From positions 146,443-210,442 of the forward strand of contig JABTTQ020002177.1 in assembly GCA_016081115.2 (NCBI GenBank): a DNA stretch of 64,000 nt, read 5' to 3'. This DNA is from Rehmannia glutinosa (taxonomy: Eukaryota; Streptophyta; Magnoliopsida; Lamiales; Orobanchaceae). The notes below the pieces were generated by a model. The model saw only the letters and a list, made by a program, of their open reading frames with translations. It made no database searches and had not been told where the DNA came from. The translations under genes were made by a program, and so were the position numbers. Shown in pieces: positions 46,789 to 57,317 of the stretch. Position 1 is the first letter of the stretch, and the number at the start of each line of letters is the position of its first letter.

Positions 46789-49642
46789 ATGTCGAGGTCA
46801 AGAAGGATGGTAAATAGGAAACGGTTGAGGTCACAACAATCTGAAGAATCATCCGAGGCTCCAACTAAAGATCAAATAGTGAATGAAACAGTTGAAGAAA
46901 CATTAACAATTCAAGAACAATTCCATGATGAAGCATCTGAAACATAATTCCATAGTGAAAGCCATGGAGGAACAGACCATGAGCAATCTTCATCACTTGG
47001 AAAAAAAGCAAGAACTGCGTGGGAAGTTGATGTGATGAGTATGACTACCTATTGTTCTTTGATTAACTTGTTTGAAATTTGAATAGATTGAATATATTTG
47101 ATTTATCTGTTATAGATGAAGAAGGAGTTGTGAAGAAAAGGAAGTGAACACAATTGAGGTTTGGAGTCTTCCTTTGGGTGAACGAGTTATAGTCCCATTT
47201 GATGGTTATGGTGCACCCATCTCTGATGCATCTGCATTATATACTGGAGTTCTAGCGGGATTGACACAGAGACTTCCACATTTCCTATCAACTATTCTGA
47301 CTGGAGATACGTGCCAAAACAATATAAGGATGATGATACATTCAACAAAACCATCATGGTAAAATATTAGTATCAACTATTTGCAATTTATAAAACTTTA
47401 AGTGTATAATGTGAGTAATTACATTTACCATGCTTATTTTAAAGGCAAAATTTCACTTGAAATGAGAGGGTTGCCAAAAATGGACTCTTAAAAATCTTGG
47501 GAGAAAATGGAAGGATTTCAAGTGCAAGTTGTGGCGAGTTTTATGATCCTGACTAGCGAGATGAATTGATAAGTAATTGTCCACCCGGAATTCGAGATCA
47601 ATGGTCAAGCTTTGTTAACTACCGTTTATCAGAAAAGTCAATGGTAATGTATTCTTAAATATTTTAATATTTCTTGTAATTCTATGTTTTGTCTAATATA
47701 TTAATATTTTATTATATTACTAGGAGAAGTGCAGAAAAAATGCTGAATGTAGAAAGAGTCAAACAATTCTGCATACTAGTGGATCTAAAAGTTTTGCAAG
47801 AAGAAGAGCTGAAATGGTTTTTTACTTTCAATTTTTTCATTAATTGAATGGTTATGATCTCTTATTAATTAATATTTTAATTGTTGTGTAAGAAAAATGA
47901 GCTTGGGTGTAAAGTTGATCGTGCTGAAGTATGGCTTGACACCCACAAAAAGAAAGATGGAATCTATGTCAATGAAGAAGCTAGAAATATATCTGTAAGT
48001 ATGTTTTCCTTCCATTTGTTAGGTGTACTGTTAAGTATAACTGAGAACACCTGACTAAGAACATGATGCAACAAATATTTGGGTGAGAATATGTAAGCAA
48101 ATACTGTGATTTTGTTGTTAAATAATTTCACGGAAGCAACTCTCATAACTCTTTGAATCTTCAAAATAGTTGTTCTTGCAAATATGTGATAGTTTGCCTA
48201 TGCATGTGTTCTTCTTGTGCTATGTTCCTCACGAAGTCTCACTCTCACAAATTTTTCTTGCAATTTAGGGATGAGAGCGGAGATCTCATCACTTTTTCTT
48301 GTGCTATGCAAATATGTGATTCTTTCAAAGACTTAAGTGAGATATTTGAAAGTAAGAGGCGATGATAAAAACTACCACTAGAATGGATATTAAGATAAAA
48401 AAAATCTAGTATCCTTTCGAAGCTATATTGCAGGGTGCATGTCTTCTAGTGAAATTAAGAACCAGGAAAGACAAGAATGATAACTGTAAGTTAGGAATAG
48501 ACAAGAAGAGTAATAATTTATAAACTTTATTAGTTTAAATTTATTGAGCTTGTTTGGATAATTTCATGTTTCAATTGTCATATGCTTAGGATTTTTCTTT
48601 TGATTTTCTGTATTTGATTAATTTGATTTGATTGTGCTTGCGATTATGGTGTTTTCTCTCTTCAAAGATTTTTGTGCTTGTATCTACATGAATCTTTTGA
48701 TTTTATTTATCTTATGTTCTCTTACTGTAGGAACGAATTCTACGTGAAATGGGTCAAAGTTCATCCTCCCAAGCTCAATTTGTTTCACAAGACGATGCTC
48801 TTGGTAAGATTATTGGGAAAGAGCACCTGGGCGTGTCCGTGCTCAAAGGCTTTTGTCCATGTCCATCCTTTGCATTCGAAAGTACTTATAATGCGACACA
48901 AAGGCCTTCCAATGATAGTCAAATGAAAGCCTATGTGGCGAGTTTAGAAAAAGAGTTAGCTACAACTAAATCTCACTTGGAAGATATGAAAAAGACATTT
49001 GGCGGGGCTCTTGTTACAGTTTTTCAGAATGCATTTGGAAAAGTCCCGATCAATTTGCTACTTGGCTAAATCAAACATCCGAAGTGGTATGTACTTTTTG
49101 TATATTATTTGTTGTAATTTTTACTTTTGCTTGGGAATATGATTTTAGAGTCCAGTAAAGCTTACTCTGGCATAAGGATAGAGTCAAATGATCTGCTGGT
49201 TTTGTGAGCATTGATGGGTTTTTTTTACTAGTTGATCTTTTGCCATATCCTTCTAACTTGATAAGACATATTTATGTGTAGAGTTTGGCTATTGAGAATA
49301 TCATAAATATTTATGGGTTTTTAGTTACTTCTAAAAAACTATATGTGTGACTCTAAAAAATCGAAATATCTATTTTAGTTAAACATGGCCATTATGTGCG
49401 GGTGGCAACAAAAACCTATTTTTTTGGTTCTGTTGGTTTAGGTATAGTTATTAGAACTTTTTTTTATTTTCCATGAAGTTGAGATGCCTTGTATATCATG
49501 TTATTGAATCTTCATTTCGTGCTTTGTGATATTTATCAATATCATGATTTTTATATTTTGATTTTTATTGTAGGCACGGATGCGGGAAGAGGTCATCAAC
49601 CTCCATCGGGAATGGAATACAATATTCATCTTCGGTCATGAT
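46789..49642 (+). pseudogene. TnpA-like (Transposase_24) second protein of the CACTA element
   Basis: A set of exon-like frames in the place of TnpA. The start is at 46789 (MSRSRRMVNRKRLRSQQSEE), acidic in its next part; then VWSLPLGERVIVPFDGYGAP (about 47157); then blocks characteristic of Transposase_24: a shifted WKDFKCKLW (about 47510), HTSGSKSFARRRAEM (about 47773-47818) and DRAEVWLDTHKKKDGIYVNEEA (about 47916-47982). A coiled-coil stretch MKAYVASLEKELATTKSHLE lies near 48925 and a last short exon (TDAGRGHQPPSG) near 49580. Such proteins bind the subterminal repeats. A stop at 46945 and frame changes suggest decay, although introns explain some breaks. Confidence 0.8.
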
Positions 49643-49934
49643 TTAAATGGGCACTCCGTTCTTCATGATGTTGTTGCAATATTTCTATCATGTTAAAGAA
49701 TTTATACTTTTGTAGAAGATATTGAATGATACTCTTGTTTGACTTTCTATTTTTTGAATGATATTAATGTTTGACTCGTATATTTTGAATGATATTACTA
49801 TTTGTCTTTTCTATTATCGAATCATGTTATGGATAAATACGAGTAACAATTATATTTCTATGAAATTTTTAGGAAATAGTCACAAAGACAAAAATTGGCT
49901 GAAAAGAAAATTGCATTTTTAAGAAAAGCATTTA

Positions 49935-50350
49935 AATTTAGCGGCGGTTTTGTAAACCGCCACTAATAACATAAAAAATATTTTTAAAAATGAATTTAAA
50001 TTTTGCGGCGGTTATAAACCGCCACAAATAACATAAAAAATGCATTTTTAAGAAATGGATTTAAATTTAGCGGTGGTTCTAAACTGCCACCAACGGATAC
50101 ATTTAGCGGCAGTTACAAAATCGCCGCTAAAGCTTCAAACCGCCGCTAATTGTGTAGCGGTTAAGAAACCGCCGCTAAATAATTATTTTGGCGACATTTT
50201 CTCGCTTAGTGACATAATTTCCAGCGGTTGGTAAAAACCTTGCGAAATCGCTCGCGACGCATGTTTAGACGGCGGTTATGGAAACACGATAAAATACATT
50301 GGTGGCGGTTCTAAACCGCCGCTAAACGAACTCAAACCGCCACTAAACCA
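49935..50350. repeat. Right subterminal repeats of the CACTA element
   Basis: At least a dozen copies of a motif close to tttagcggcggtt / aaccgccactaaa in both orientations, several arranged as close inverted pairs (for example gcggcggttataaaccgcca). They lie just inside the right end and match the left array in wording, as expected for the TnpA-bound subterminal regions of CACTA elements. Confidence 0.88.
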
Positions 50351-50606
50351 ATATTTTCTTGTAGTGATATCATGTGGAATTTGATATGAGAAGACCAAGA
50401 TTCTTATTGCATTCTGAAAAATAATTACAGTGATGTATAATTAGATGTGTCTAGAATTCCAACCCATGATACTAAGAAATAGGAAAATCAAATCCTAAGG
50501 AACCAATCAACATACTAATCCTATTTATTTAGGAAGCAAAATATCCTATGTTTAAAAAGAATCTTCGTTCTACATAAAGAAACTGTAAATCTTCCTAATC
50601 AATTAT

Positions 50607-51134
50607 AGGGTTAGTTACAAAAAGTATCCTTGAAGTTTAGGGTAATTACAAAAAATAAATAATTAAGTTTCAAAATTTAAAAAAATACCCTTGATGTTTG
50701 AGGGACTACGGTAAAACTAACGAAATTTTTGTAAAGTCAATAATGTCGTTGATTGTGAAATTCAAAAAATTTTTTTGGAGAAACAAAGAAGTGGGCGGAC
50801 AAAATTATCCGAGAGCTTTTGGACCTTTTTGTAGTTTATAGAAAATCAAAGGGGATGAAATTGTTTCTTCTTCGTAACCTGAGGGGGTATTTGTAAAATT
50901 TTGGGGATTATTTTTGATGTTATGTAATTTGTGGAAAGTTTGTGAACAAAATTGCATAGCATCTTTGGATTTTAGGTCAATTTTTTTATGACGCCAACAA
51001 ATTCCGTTAGGTGAGCTAACAATCGGGATAAAATGTTAGATAGATTGAACCTCATGGATACATTTTGTAGTTTTAAAACTTTTCTAGGTATTCGTAATTA
51101 CATCAAATCTCGGGGTATTTTTGTCATTAACCTT
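50607..51134. mobile_element. 528-bp MITE, AGGGTTAGTTACAAAA ends
   Basis: Left end agggttagttacaaaaagta; right end reverse complement aaggttaatgacaaaaatac. The match continues loosely inward (ggtaattacaaaaa versus gtaattacgaatacc). The flanks give no convincing duplication. The ends resemble those of the 7232-7494 MITE. Confidence 0.65.
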
Positions 51135-52145
51135 AAATAATAATATGCTCCTTTCTATGCAATCTTTGATCCGAATCAATCTGGACTGTATGGATAATAT
51201 CTTTAGATTTGCAGTCGCGATCTAGTAGTCAAGATCGCATCCTTCGTGAAGGTTCGGTACTCTTACTATGCACCCTACCATGGTGGTTATGTCCACTCAT
51301 TAGAGTCAAATCGCACCAACAACGGGCCGCATCCTTTGATCACACCCTATCACTAGCCATGCGAACAAATACATTTAATCAGCGCCTGCCGCTCACCACG
51401 TGGTGCCATTTAGATGAATCTACCGTGTCACAGCCACTCAAGCTGCCATGCCATGCCACCAAACCCTCCTTGAGCCACCGAACCGAAACCTTATTCAATT
51501 TATAAAAATTGAAGGCTCCTCGCAGCGATGCGAAATGCGCTTCTCAAGTTCAAATGCGATGTATGGGCTCGGATGGTGTTTCATACCATTCTCATAGCTC
51601 CTTATGCTAGCTTAAATCTAGCCAAAATTTCTTTGTCCACGCTATAAGGAGATCCACATCATTTAGTAAAGTGAAATTCTATATGTGCAAGTAAAGTGTG
51701 ATTCATATTTTCAATGTGGGATGATGACTCCTCACCCTCCCACCCTTTCAAATATTCATAATAAATGCATTTAAATGATTTACATTATACATTGATTTCT
51801 CATTCTCTTAAAATTGGTTTTGAGAAATTAAAATGCTAAATTTATCTACCTGCGATGTATATTACGTTAATCAACTTGTTTTGACAGCTCTAAGGCGTTC
51901 ACTTAGAGCACGACAAAAATATTTTTGCCAGAGAATAATTATCATTTACCAACTTAAGTTAAATTTCACTGGTAATTATTTTGTCCTACAATTCTTTGTT
52001 AGTTATGAAATTAAACAAAATATGTGCAGTTACCAATAATTTTGTCCAAATTTATAAAACTTATGTGAGTCTGTATGACGGATCTAAATCCGCGAGACAA
52101 AGCTCATTACCTAAATCCAAAACTAATGTGTCCCTCTCTCTATGT
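51135..52145. other. Intergenic stretch with a GC-richer block, no gene seen
   Basis: The block 51210-51500 is GC-richer than its surroundings and holds an open frame (51209-51505), but the frame resembles no known protein. A palindromic G-box-like ccacgtgg lies at about 51398. At 52066-52110 a phrase gacggatctaaatccgcgag resembles the short repeat gatccgtcttacggattgag at 26905. Confidence 0.35.
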
Positions 52146-53308
52146 ATGTACTAGATGAGGCCCCCGAGCAATGCACAGACTATTTTAATAATCGAAAGAG
52201 TTGTTAAATGGGTCGACTTGGGCTTTGGTCGGTGCCCGACCCCATGCGATGCACATACCATTTTAATAACACTTCCGTTAATTTGATCTCCTTGTAAAAT
52301 AAATTATATCAACACAATGTAGAAATATTAAAAATCATCAACTAAAAATAAAAATCATACCTCGATAACATGAAATATGCAGTCAAAGCTTTGTATTTGA
52401 TTTGTATCATTGTACGCATATTTTTCATACATTCTCACAAGTCGAAGTTTTACGATGCATTGGGTCTTGCTTATATTTAGATCACAGAATAGTATTATCA
52501 TATGTGCCATTGATTTATGAATTTTGTGTATGATGGAGCAGTCTTTATTTTTGTATTTTGATTTGAATGTGTAAGAACTAATGAACTGATTGTACATATA
52601 TATAGGCAATCCAAAAAGATAATTATGATAATATACCACAATTATATTTATTATGAGTAGGTTTCATTAATTTTTCGATAAATTCGAAATATTTATTCAA
52701 CTCTACCTTTTAATATGAGTATACGAATGTAATAAACTAAGGCATGTTTTTAATTACTTGGATCATAATTATTTTTATTGCATTGCAATAAATGTGATTT
52801 TTCAATTATAAATTTGACCATCAAATTTGCAATACCACGAATATTTATAATATTATTGAATCAAATTAAAATGGAAGACTTCTTTTTTCGAAATATCACA
52901 ATAAATTGATTTTCTTTTTTGATTGTTTGTAAATTAATTCCAATTATATATACACACACACACATTACTTGGCCAACAATTAAAGTTGATTTACTTTTTA
53001 TAGACCATCTGAATAAGGTTGACAATTTATATTGATTGAATTTAAAATGGAAAGTCAATGTGTTTTCAAATCTTAGTGAAATTTGTTATTCATCATATGA
53101 TTCTTATTAATACAATATTTATTAGAATATAATTTCAAAACTCAATCGATATCTTACAAAGTTGCGAAAATAAAAAGCTAAAGTTTTATTATAAGTATTA
53201 TAATTTTTTAAAAACTGCCAGACAAATTTTATTTTTTTATAAATACATCAAAAATTATTTTTAGAAGGTGCTTTTAGGTGGGAAAACATAAATGGAAACA
53301 TGTTGCTT
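52146..53308. repeat. AT-rich dispersed repeat, possibly a non-autonomous element
   Basis: Begins near tgtactagatgaggcccccg and ends at a (TA)n tract after acatgttgctttatata. Two similar words, cgagcaatgcacagactattttaat and gcgatgcacataccattttaat, lie about 75 bp apart near the left end. The style (GC-rich start, AT-rich body, end in cttta(ta)n) is like the 27-33 kb family. Class is unknown. Confidence 0.35.
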
Positions 53309-53327
53309 TATATATATATATATATAT

Positions 53328-54650
53328 AGGGTTAGGATCAAATGTGGCAGGGAGCTTACGGTGTGGTAGTGTGGATTAATCCAAACCATCCACACATTTT
53401 ATTCAATGGTCCAAATTGCTATTAAAAATAACTGATTTATCAATTAATTAATAGGTGGAAAGGGCATAATAGTAACTAGCAAAATATCATAAATCACGCC
53501 CTTACAATCAAGGATTGATTAATATCACGTTTTTCATAATCGAATTGTGCACCATTTTAATATTTGCTGTACACCATTTAATAACTAATCGTACACCATA
53601 TTATATCTAACAGTGCATCATTGTATAACTAATTGTACACAATTCAATCCCAACGATTTTTATGGGATTTGATTTTACGATTGTTCCCGCTTTTCATTCA
53701 ATTGTGGTTTACTCACAATGACGTACAATTAATTATACAATGATGCCTTTGTTAGATATAAAATGGTGCACAATCGATTATTAAATGGTGCGCAGTTCAA
53801 ACTATTAAAATGGTGCATAATTCGATTATGAAAACGTGATCTTTATCACATCCATGATTGTAGGGCGTCATTATGGGAAGGTGGTTACACCATTTTGTCT
53901 TTATAGGGTTTTTAGATGATGTACAATTAGTTATACAATGATGCACTGTTAGATATAAAATGGTGCACGCGATTAAGTTACTAAATGAGAAGATGGTTAC
54001 ACCATTTTGTCTTTGATTCCTTTAGATGATGTACAATTAGTTATACAATGATGCATCGTTAGATATAAAATGGAGCACGATCGATTTATTAAATGGTGTA
54101 CTGATTCATCTATTAAAATGGTGCATAATTGATTATGGAAACGTGATCTTTATCACATCCATGATTGTAGAGGGCGTCATTATGGGAAGGTTGTTACACC
54201 ATCTGTCTTTATAGGATTTTTTTAATGATGTACAATTAGTTATACAATGATGCATTGTTAGATATAAAATGGTGCACGATTAAGTTATTAAATGGGAAGA
54301 TGGTTACACCATTTTGTCTTTATAGTTCCTTTAGATGATGTACAATTAGTTATACAACGATGCCAATCGTTAGATATAAAATGGTGTACGATCGATTATT
54401 AAATGGTGTACTGAGTTTAGTATTAAAATGGTGCAATTTCATTATGGAAACTTGATATTAATCAATCCTCGATTGTAGGGCGTAATCTATGACATTTTTC
54501 TAGTTACTATTATGCCTTTCCACCTATTAATTAATTGATAAAAAATAGTTATTTTTAATAGCAACTGGACCATTGAATAAAAGGTGTAGATGGATGCGAT
54601 CAATCCATCGCCATATAGTAAAAGAGGTCGCACACGAGATCCTATCCCTA
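53328..54650. mobile_element. 1.3-kb foldback element inserted in a (TA)n tract
   Basis: Flanked by (TA)n (53309-53328; 54650-54670). Termini are long inverted repeats of roughly 180-200 bp: both ends, read inward, contain ggataggatc/ggttaggatc, then attcaatggtcc and ggtggaaaggcataatagta. Inside, the left half holds a unit with acaccattttatatctaaca-like text once, and the right half holds its reverse complement (gatgtacaattagttataca ... gatataaaatggtgcac) four to five times in tandem (about 53730, 53925, 54025, 54225, 54330). No coding sequence. Confidence 0.8.
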
Positions 54651-54681
54651 TATATAATATATATATATTCTCACGTGGTGC

Positions 54682-54684
<3 letters not shown>

Positions 54685-54722
<38 letters not shown>
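54685..54722 (+). repeat. (TC)n microsatellite
   Basis: Nineteen TC units, followed by further pyrimidine-rich sequence to about 54825. It sits between the foldback element and the truncated copia gag. Confidence 0.95.
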
Positions 54723-54725
<3 letters not shown>

Positions 54726-54839
54726 ACGTCCTACTCCCCTCTTTCTATATACATACTCACGTGGTCCTCTCTCTCATTCCCCCTCATATCCCTCCTCTCT
54801 CTCTACTCTTCTTCCGGAGGTCTCACCCCTGTTCCTTTT

Positions 54840-55652
54840 ATAGTTCTTATTAAAGAACTTGTTGAATCTTTTTACCATGAGGGTAATCTCCTCCTGGTCA
54901 ATGGTTTCCCTTTCGCTCAACTCTTTTCCCTTCACTAGCCAATAGTGCAAATTGTCTTTTAAAGTTGTTTTCTCCTCGCTCTTTCCTTCTCACTCAAACT
55001 CATAGGCTTTGAGGTCTGAGAATAGCTCATGATTGGATGTTTTTGAGAGGTGCATTGAATGTCTTAGGGCCATGATCTTCATTTCCCATTCAGCTGGGAG
55101 GGCTCTTAAAATCTTTATACACATCTCCTTCTGTGTATATTCTTTCCCAAGAGCCGAAAGCTCATTTGTTATTTCAGAACTGCATCCGGTGATCTAGAGT
55201 TTCACCTGCAAGCATTTTAAAGTTTTCAAGTTTTTGAACAACAACGGTTAATTTATTCTCCTTGATCTGTTATGATCCTTCACAAATTAAGGTAAACTTA
55301 TCCCAAATTTCTTTGGGCCGATTTGCAAGATTTGACTTTGTTGAACATGGCTTTGTCCAACGTCTTGTAGAGTATATCCTTGGCCACATTGTCAGGTTAT
55401 ATCTCTTTTGATCTTCATTTATCCATTCATTGCGTGGTTTTTCAACTATGGTGGTCTATCTTCAAGAATTTCTCCTTCACTGCAGTCTTGCTTCTACAAA
55501 AGAGTGTTGACATTGTATATTTCCAATGGCACATCCTCTATCACAAGCCACATTTCATCGTGTAAAGCAGATAGATGATCCTACATGCGAATTTTCCAGT
55601 CATCAAACTCTTCCACAATAAACATTGGAATACGAGTTAGATTTGCTTCCAT
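54840..55652 (-). pseudogene. Copia-type gag remnant (UBN2-like)
   Basis: Read on the minus strand from 55652: MEANLTRIPMF, then EEFDDWKIRM (stop), DHLSALHDEMWLVIED, and further on LSALGKEYTQKEMCIKILRA followed by LPAEWEMKIMALRHS and KTSNHELFSDLKAYE. These are the typical blocks of plant copia gag proteins, which package element RNA. The frame has several stops and is cut off near 54840, where pyrimidine-rich sequence begins. It lies just inside the LTR/primer site at 55765-57317. Confidence 0.8.
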
Positions 55653-55764
55653 GATAATAACTTTGCTTTAAAAATGAAAGACTTGAAAAACACAAGTGTT
55701 AAAACCTTTGAAAAAGATTGAGATCTAGTTTAGTAACCAGTGCGGAAGGCTCAATGAACCAACC

Positions 55765-55776
55765 GCTCTGATACCA
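55765..55776 (-). other. Primer-binding site (initiator tRNA-Met type)
   Basis: On the minus strand TGGTATCAGAGC begins two bases after the LTR end ACA. This is complementary to the 3' end of initiator tRNA-Met, the usual primer of copia elements, and it proves the orientation of the LTR at 55779-57317. Confidence 0.93.
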
Positions 55777-55778
55777 CT

Positions 55779-57317
55779 TGTAGGTCCTAAGGGGTGTGGT
55801 GTAAGGTCTAGAAATGGGGGTTGAATAAACCTTCCCAATTTTCGATTTTAGTCATTTTAAGATTGTTCAACAGAGTTGACTCAAATCAGTTGTGTCCTTG
55901 GGGGAAAGTTAAGTTTGCTTATTCAACTAAGTTACCCACTCAACAGACTCGATAGAGCTGTTGATAGTATAACTCGGCTGATTAAGCCAATAATTAACTT
56001 AGTTGATTTGGTTTTATAACAGCGGAAGACTTAACACCCTTTGATTGATTTTAAGCTTGTTTTTAACACTTATTTTAGCACTTAATTATATATCAGTTGG
56101 ATAGCAGATTTAACTAACAACAGATATAAGGTAAATGCAGGAATGTAAATGCTGAAAGTAAATTGACACAAGTATTTTTATAGTGGTTCAAGATGGGGTA
56201 ATTCTTCTAATCCACTCTTCTCCAACTCTCCGGAGGAATCCACTAAGTATCGATCAAGTTACAAAGCGGTGAAGATAGAGACAGTCTTGATCACACAAAG
56301 TGGCTTCTTCTCAGCGACTGACTTCTTCACGAGGCAAATCGCTTACATATTTCACTCACTTTCAAGTCCTCGGATTTGATCACGAAGCCCTCCAACAAAC
56401 TTGAAACTTTGTTCAACCTTAAACCTTTCTACAATCCTTCAACTTGGAAAGTAGACCCCTTTTTTATCTTCAAATATTTCCTCTTCAACTGATTAAAGTT
56501 GTCTCTCCTTCACAGCTTGTGTTAGATCGAGTTTCTTTGAGTTTTAGGCTTGAGGAATATCTTGATAAGCTTTGAGAATTTGCAGGTTAATTGCTTGAAT
56601 ATTTCTCAAAAGATCTGTGTCATTCGTAACCTTTTCTCAAATGCTTCCTCAGCCTTTTATAGTGCACATTTGAAATTTGCCCGTTGAAGAAATAGGCTAG
56701 TTTCAAATGTCACTTTATGTTTGTTGACTTGTCTTTTCTTGGTCTGCAGCACTTGTGATGTTGACCCTTCCTTGTATTAAATGGCATTGCAGCCTTGCAG
56801 GTTCTGATACAAGATGCAGTGTTTCTCATTGGCTCATTCCTTTTGCATATTTATGGGCCAAGCACTTTAAGACCTGACAGCTTGACATATTACTATATCG
56901 AGTAATATTCTTGATTTTATTCCAACGGATCTAAGTCAGTTGTCTTTACTTGACTGCTGCCTTTACCCGAGGTGACTTGAGTTTGCTCCAATCATAAGAT
57001 TGACTCAACTATCACTTCAACTGATAGACTTGCCTTCTAAAGTTGACTTGACTGACACTTCTCACAGCTGTTCCTCAGCTGACTCTCCTTCAGTCGAGTC
57101 CTTGACTTCCTTCTAGGCCATACTCAGCTGACACATAGCAGAGTCTTCATTCTAGTCCGCATGATTGACTTCTTGTAATCTTGACTTAGCCGACTTAACT
57201 CGGCTCTTCCAAAGTCCCTATCTATTACAATACGTAATTACAAGAAAATGGGGTGCCAACTTCCTAGTCTAAGTTTTACATGGTATCATCAAAATCTAAC
57301 AAATAAATTTCCTAACA
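55779..57317 (-). mobile_element. 5' LTR of a truncated copia element, minus strand
   Basis: Minus-strand start TGTTAGGAAATTTATTTG at 57317 and end GGACCTACA at 55779, 1539 bp. It is the same family as 24910-26549 and 58929-60449 (shared gataccatgtaaaacttag, ggcaccccat, aacgggcaaatttcaaa-type and gattcctccggagagttgga-type phrases). Primer site and gag follow at lower coordinates. LTRs above 1.5 kb fit SIRE/Maximus-type copia, but this lineage call is an inference. Confidence 0.88.

Larger units (their letters stand above)
40358..50366 (+). mobile_element. CACTA (En/Spm, CMC) DNA transposon, both ends present
   Basis: Left end CACTACAAAAAAAAAGTAAT at 40358; right end, reverse complemented, CACTACAAGAAAATATTGGT at 50366. 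A 3-bp duplication ATA flanks it (40355-40357 and 50367-50369), as for all CACTA elements. Total 10,009 bp. It carries a TNP2-type transposase region (TnpD-like), a second Transposase_24-type region (TnpA-like) in the same direction, and subterminal arrays at both ends. Both genes contain stops and frameshifts, so the copy is probably inactive but could still be moved by a relative. Confidence 0.95.

Noticed and set aside
51209..51505. 98-residue frame in a GC-richer block
   Set aside because: No recognisable motif, no splice partners; GC content alone is not evidence of coding.
54573..54938. Ser/Leu-rich frames over the (TC)n tract
   Set aside because: They translate a pyrimidine microsatellite and have no coding support.
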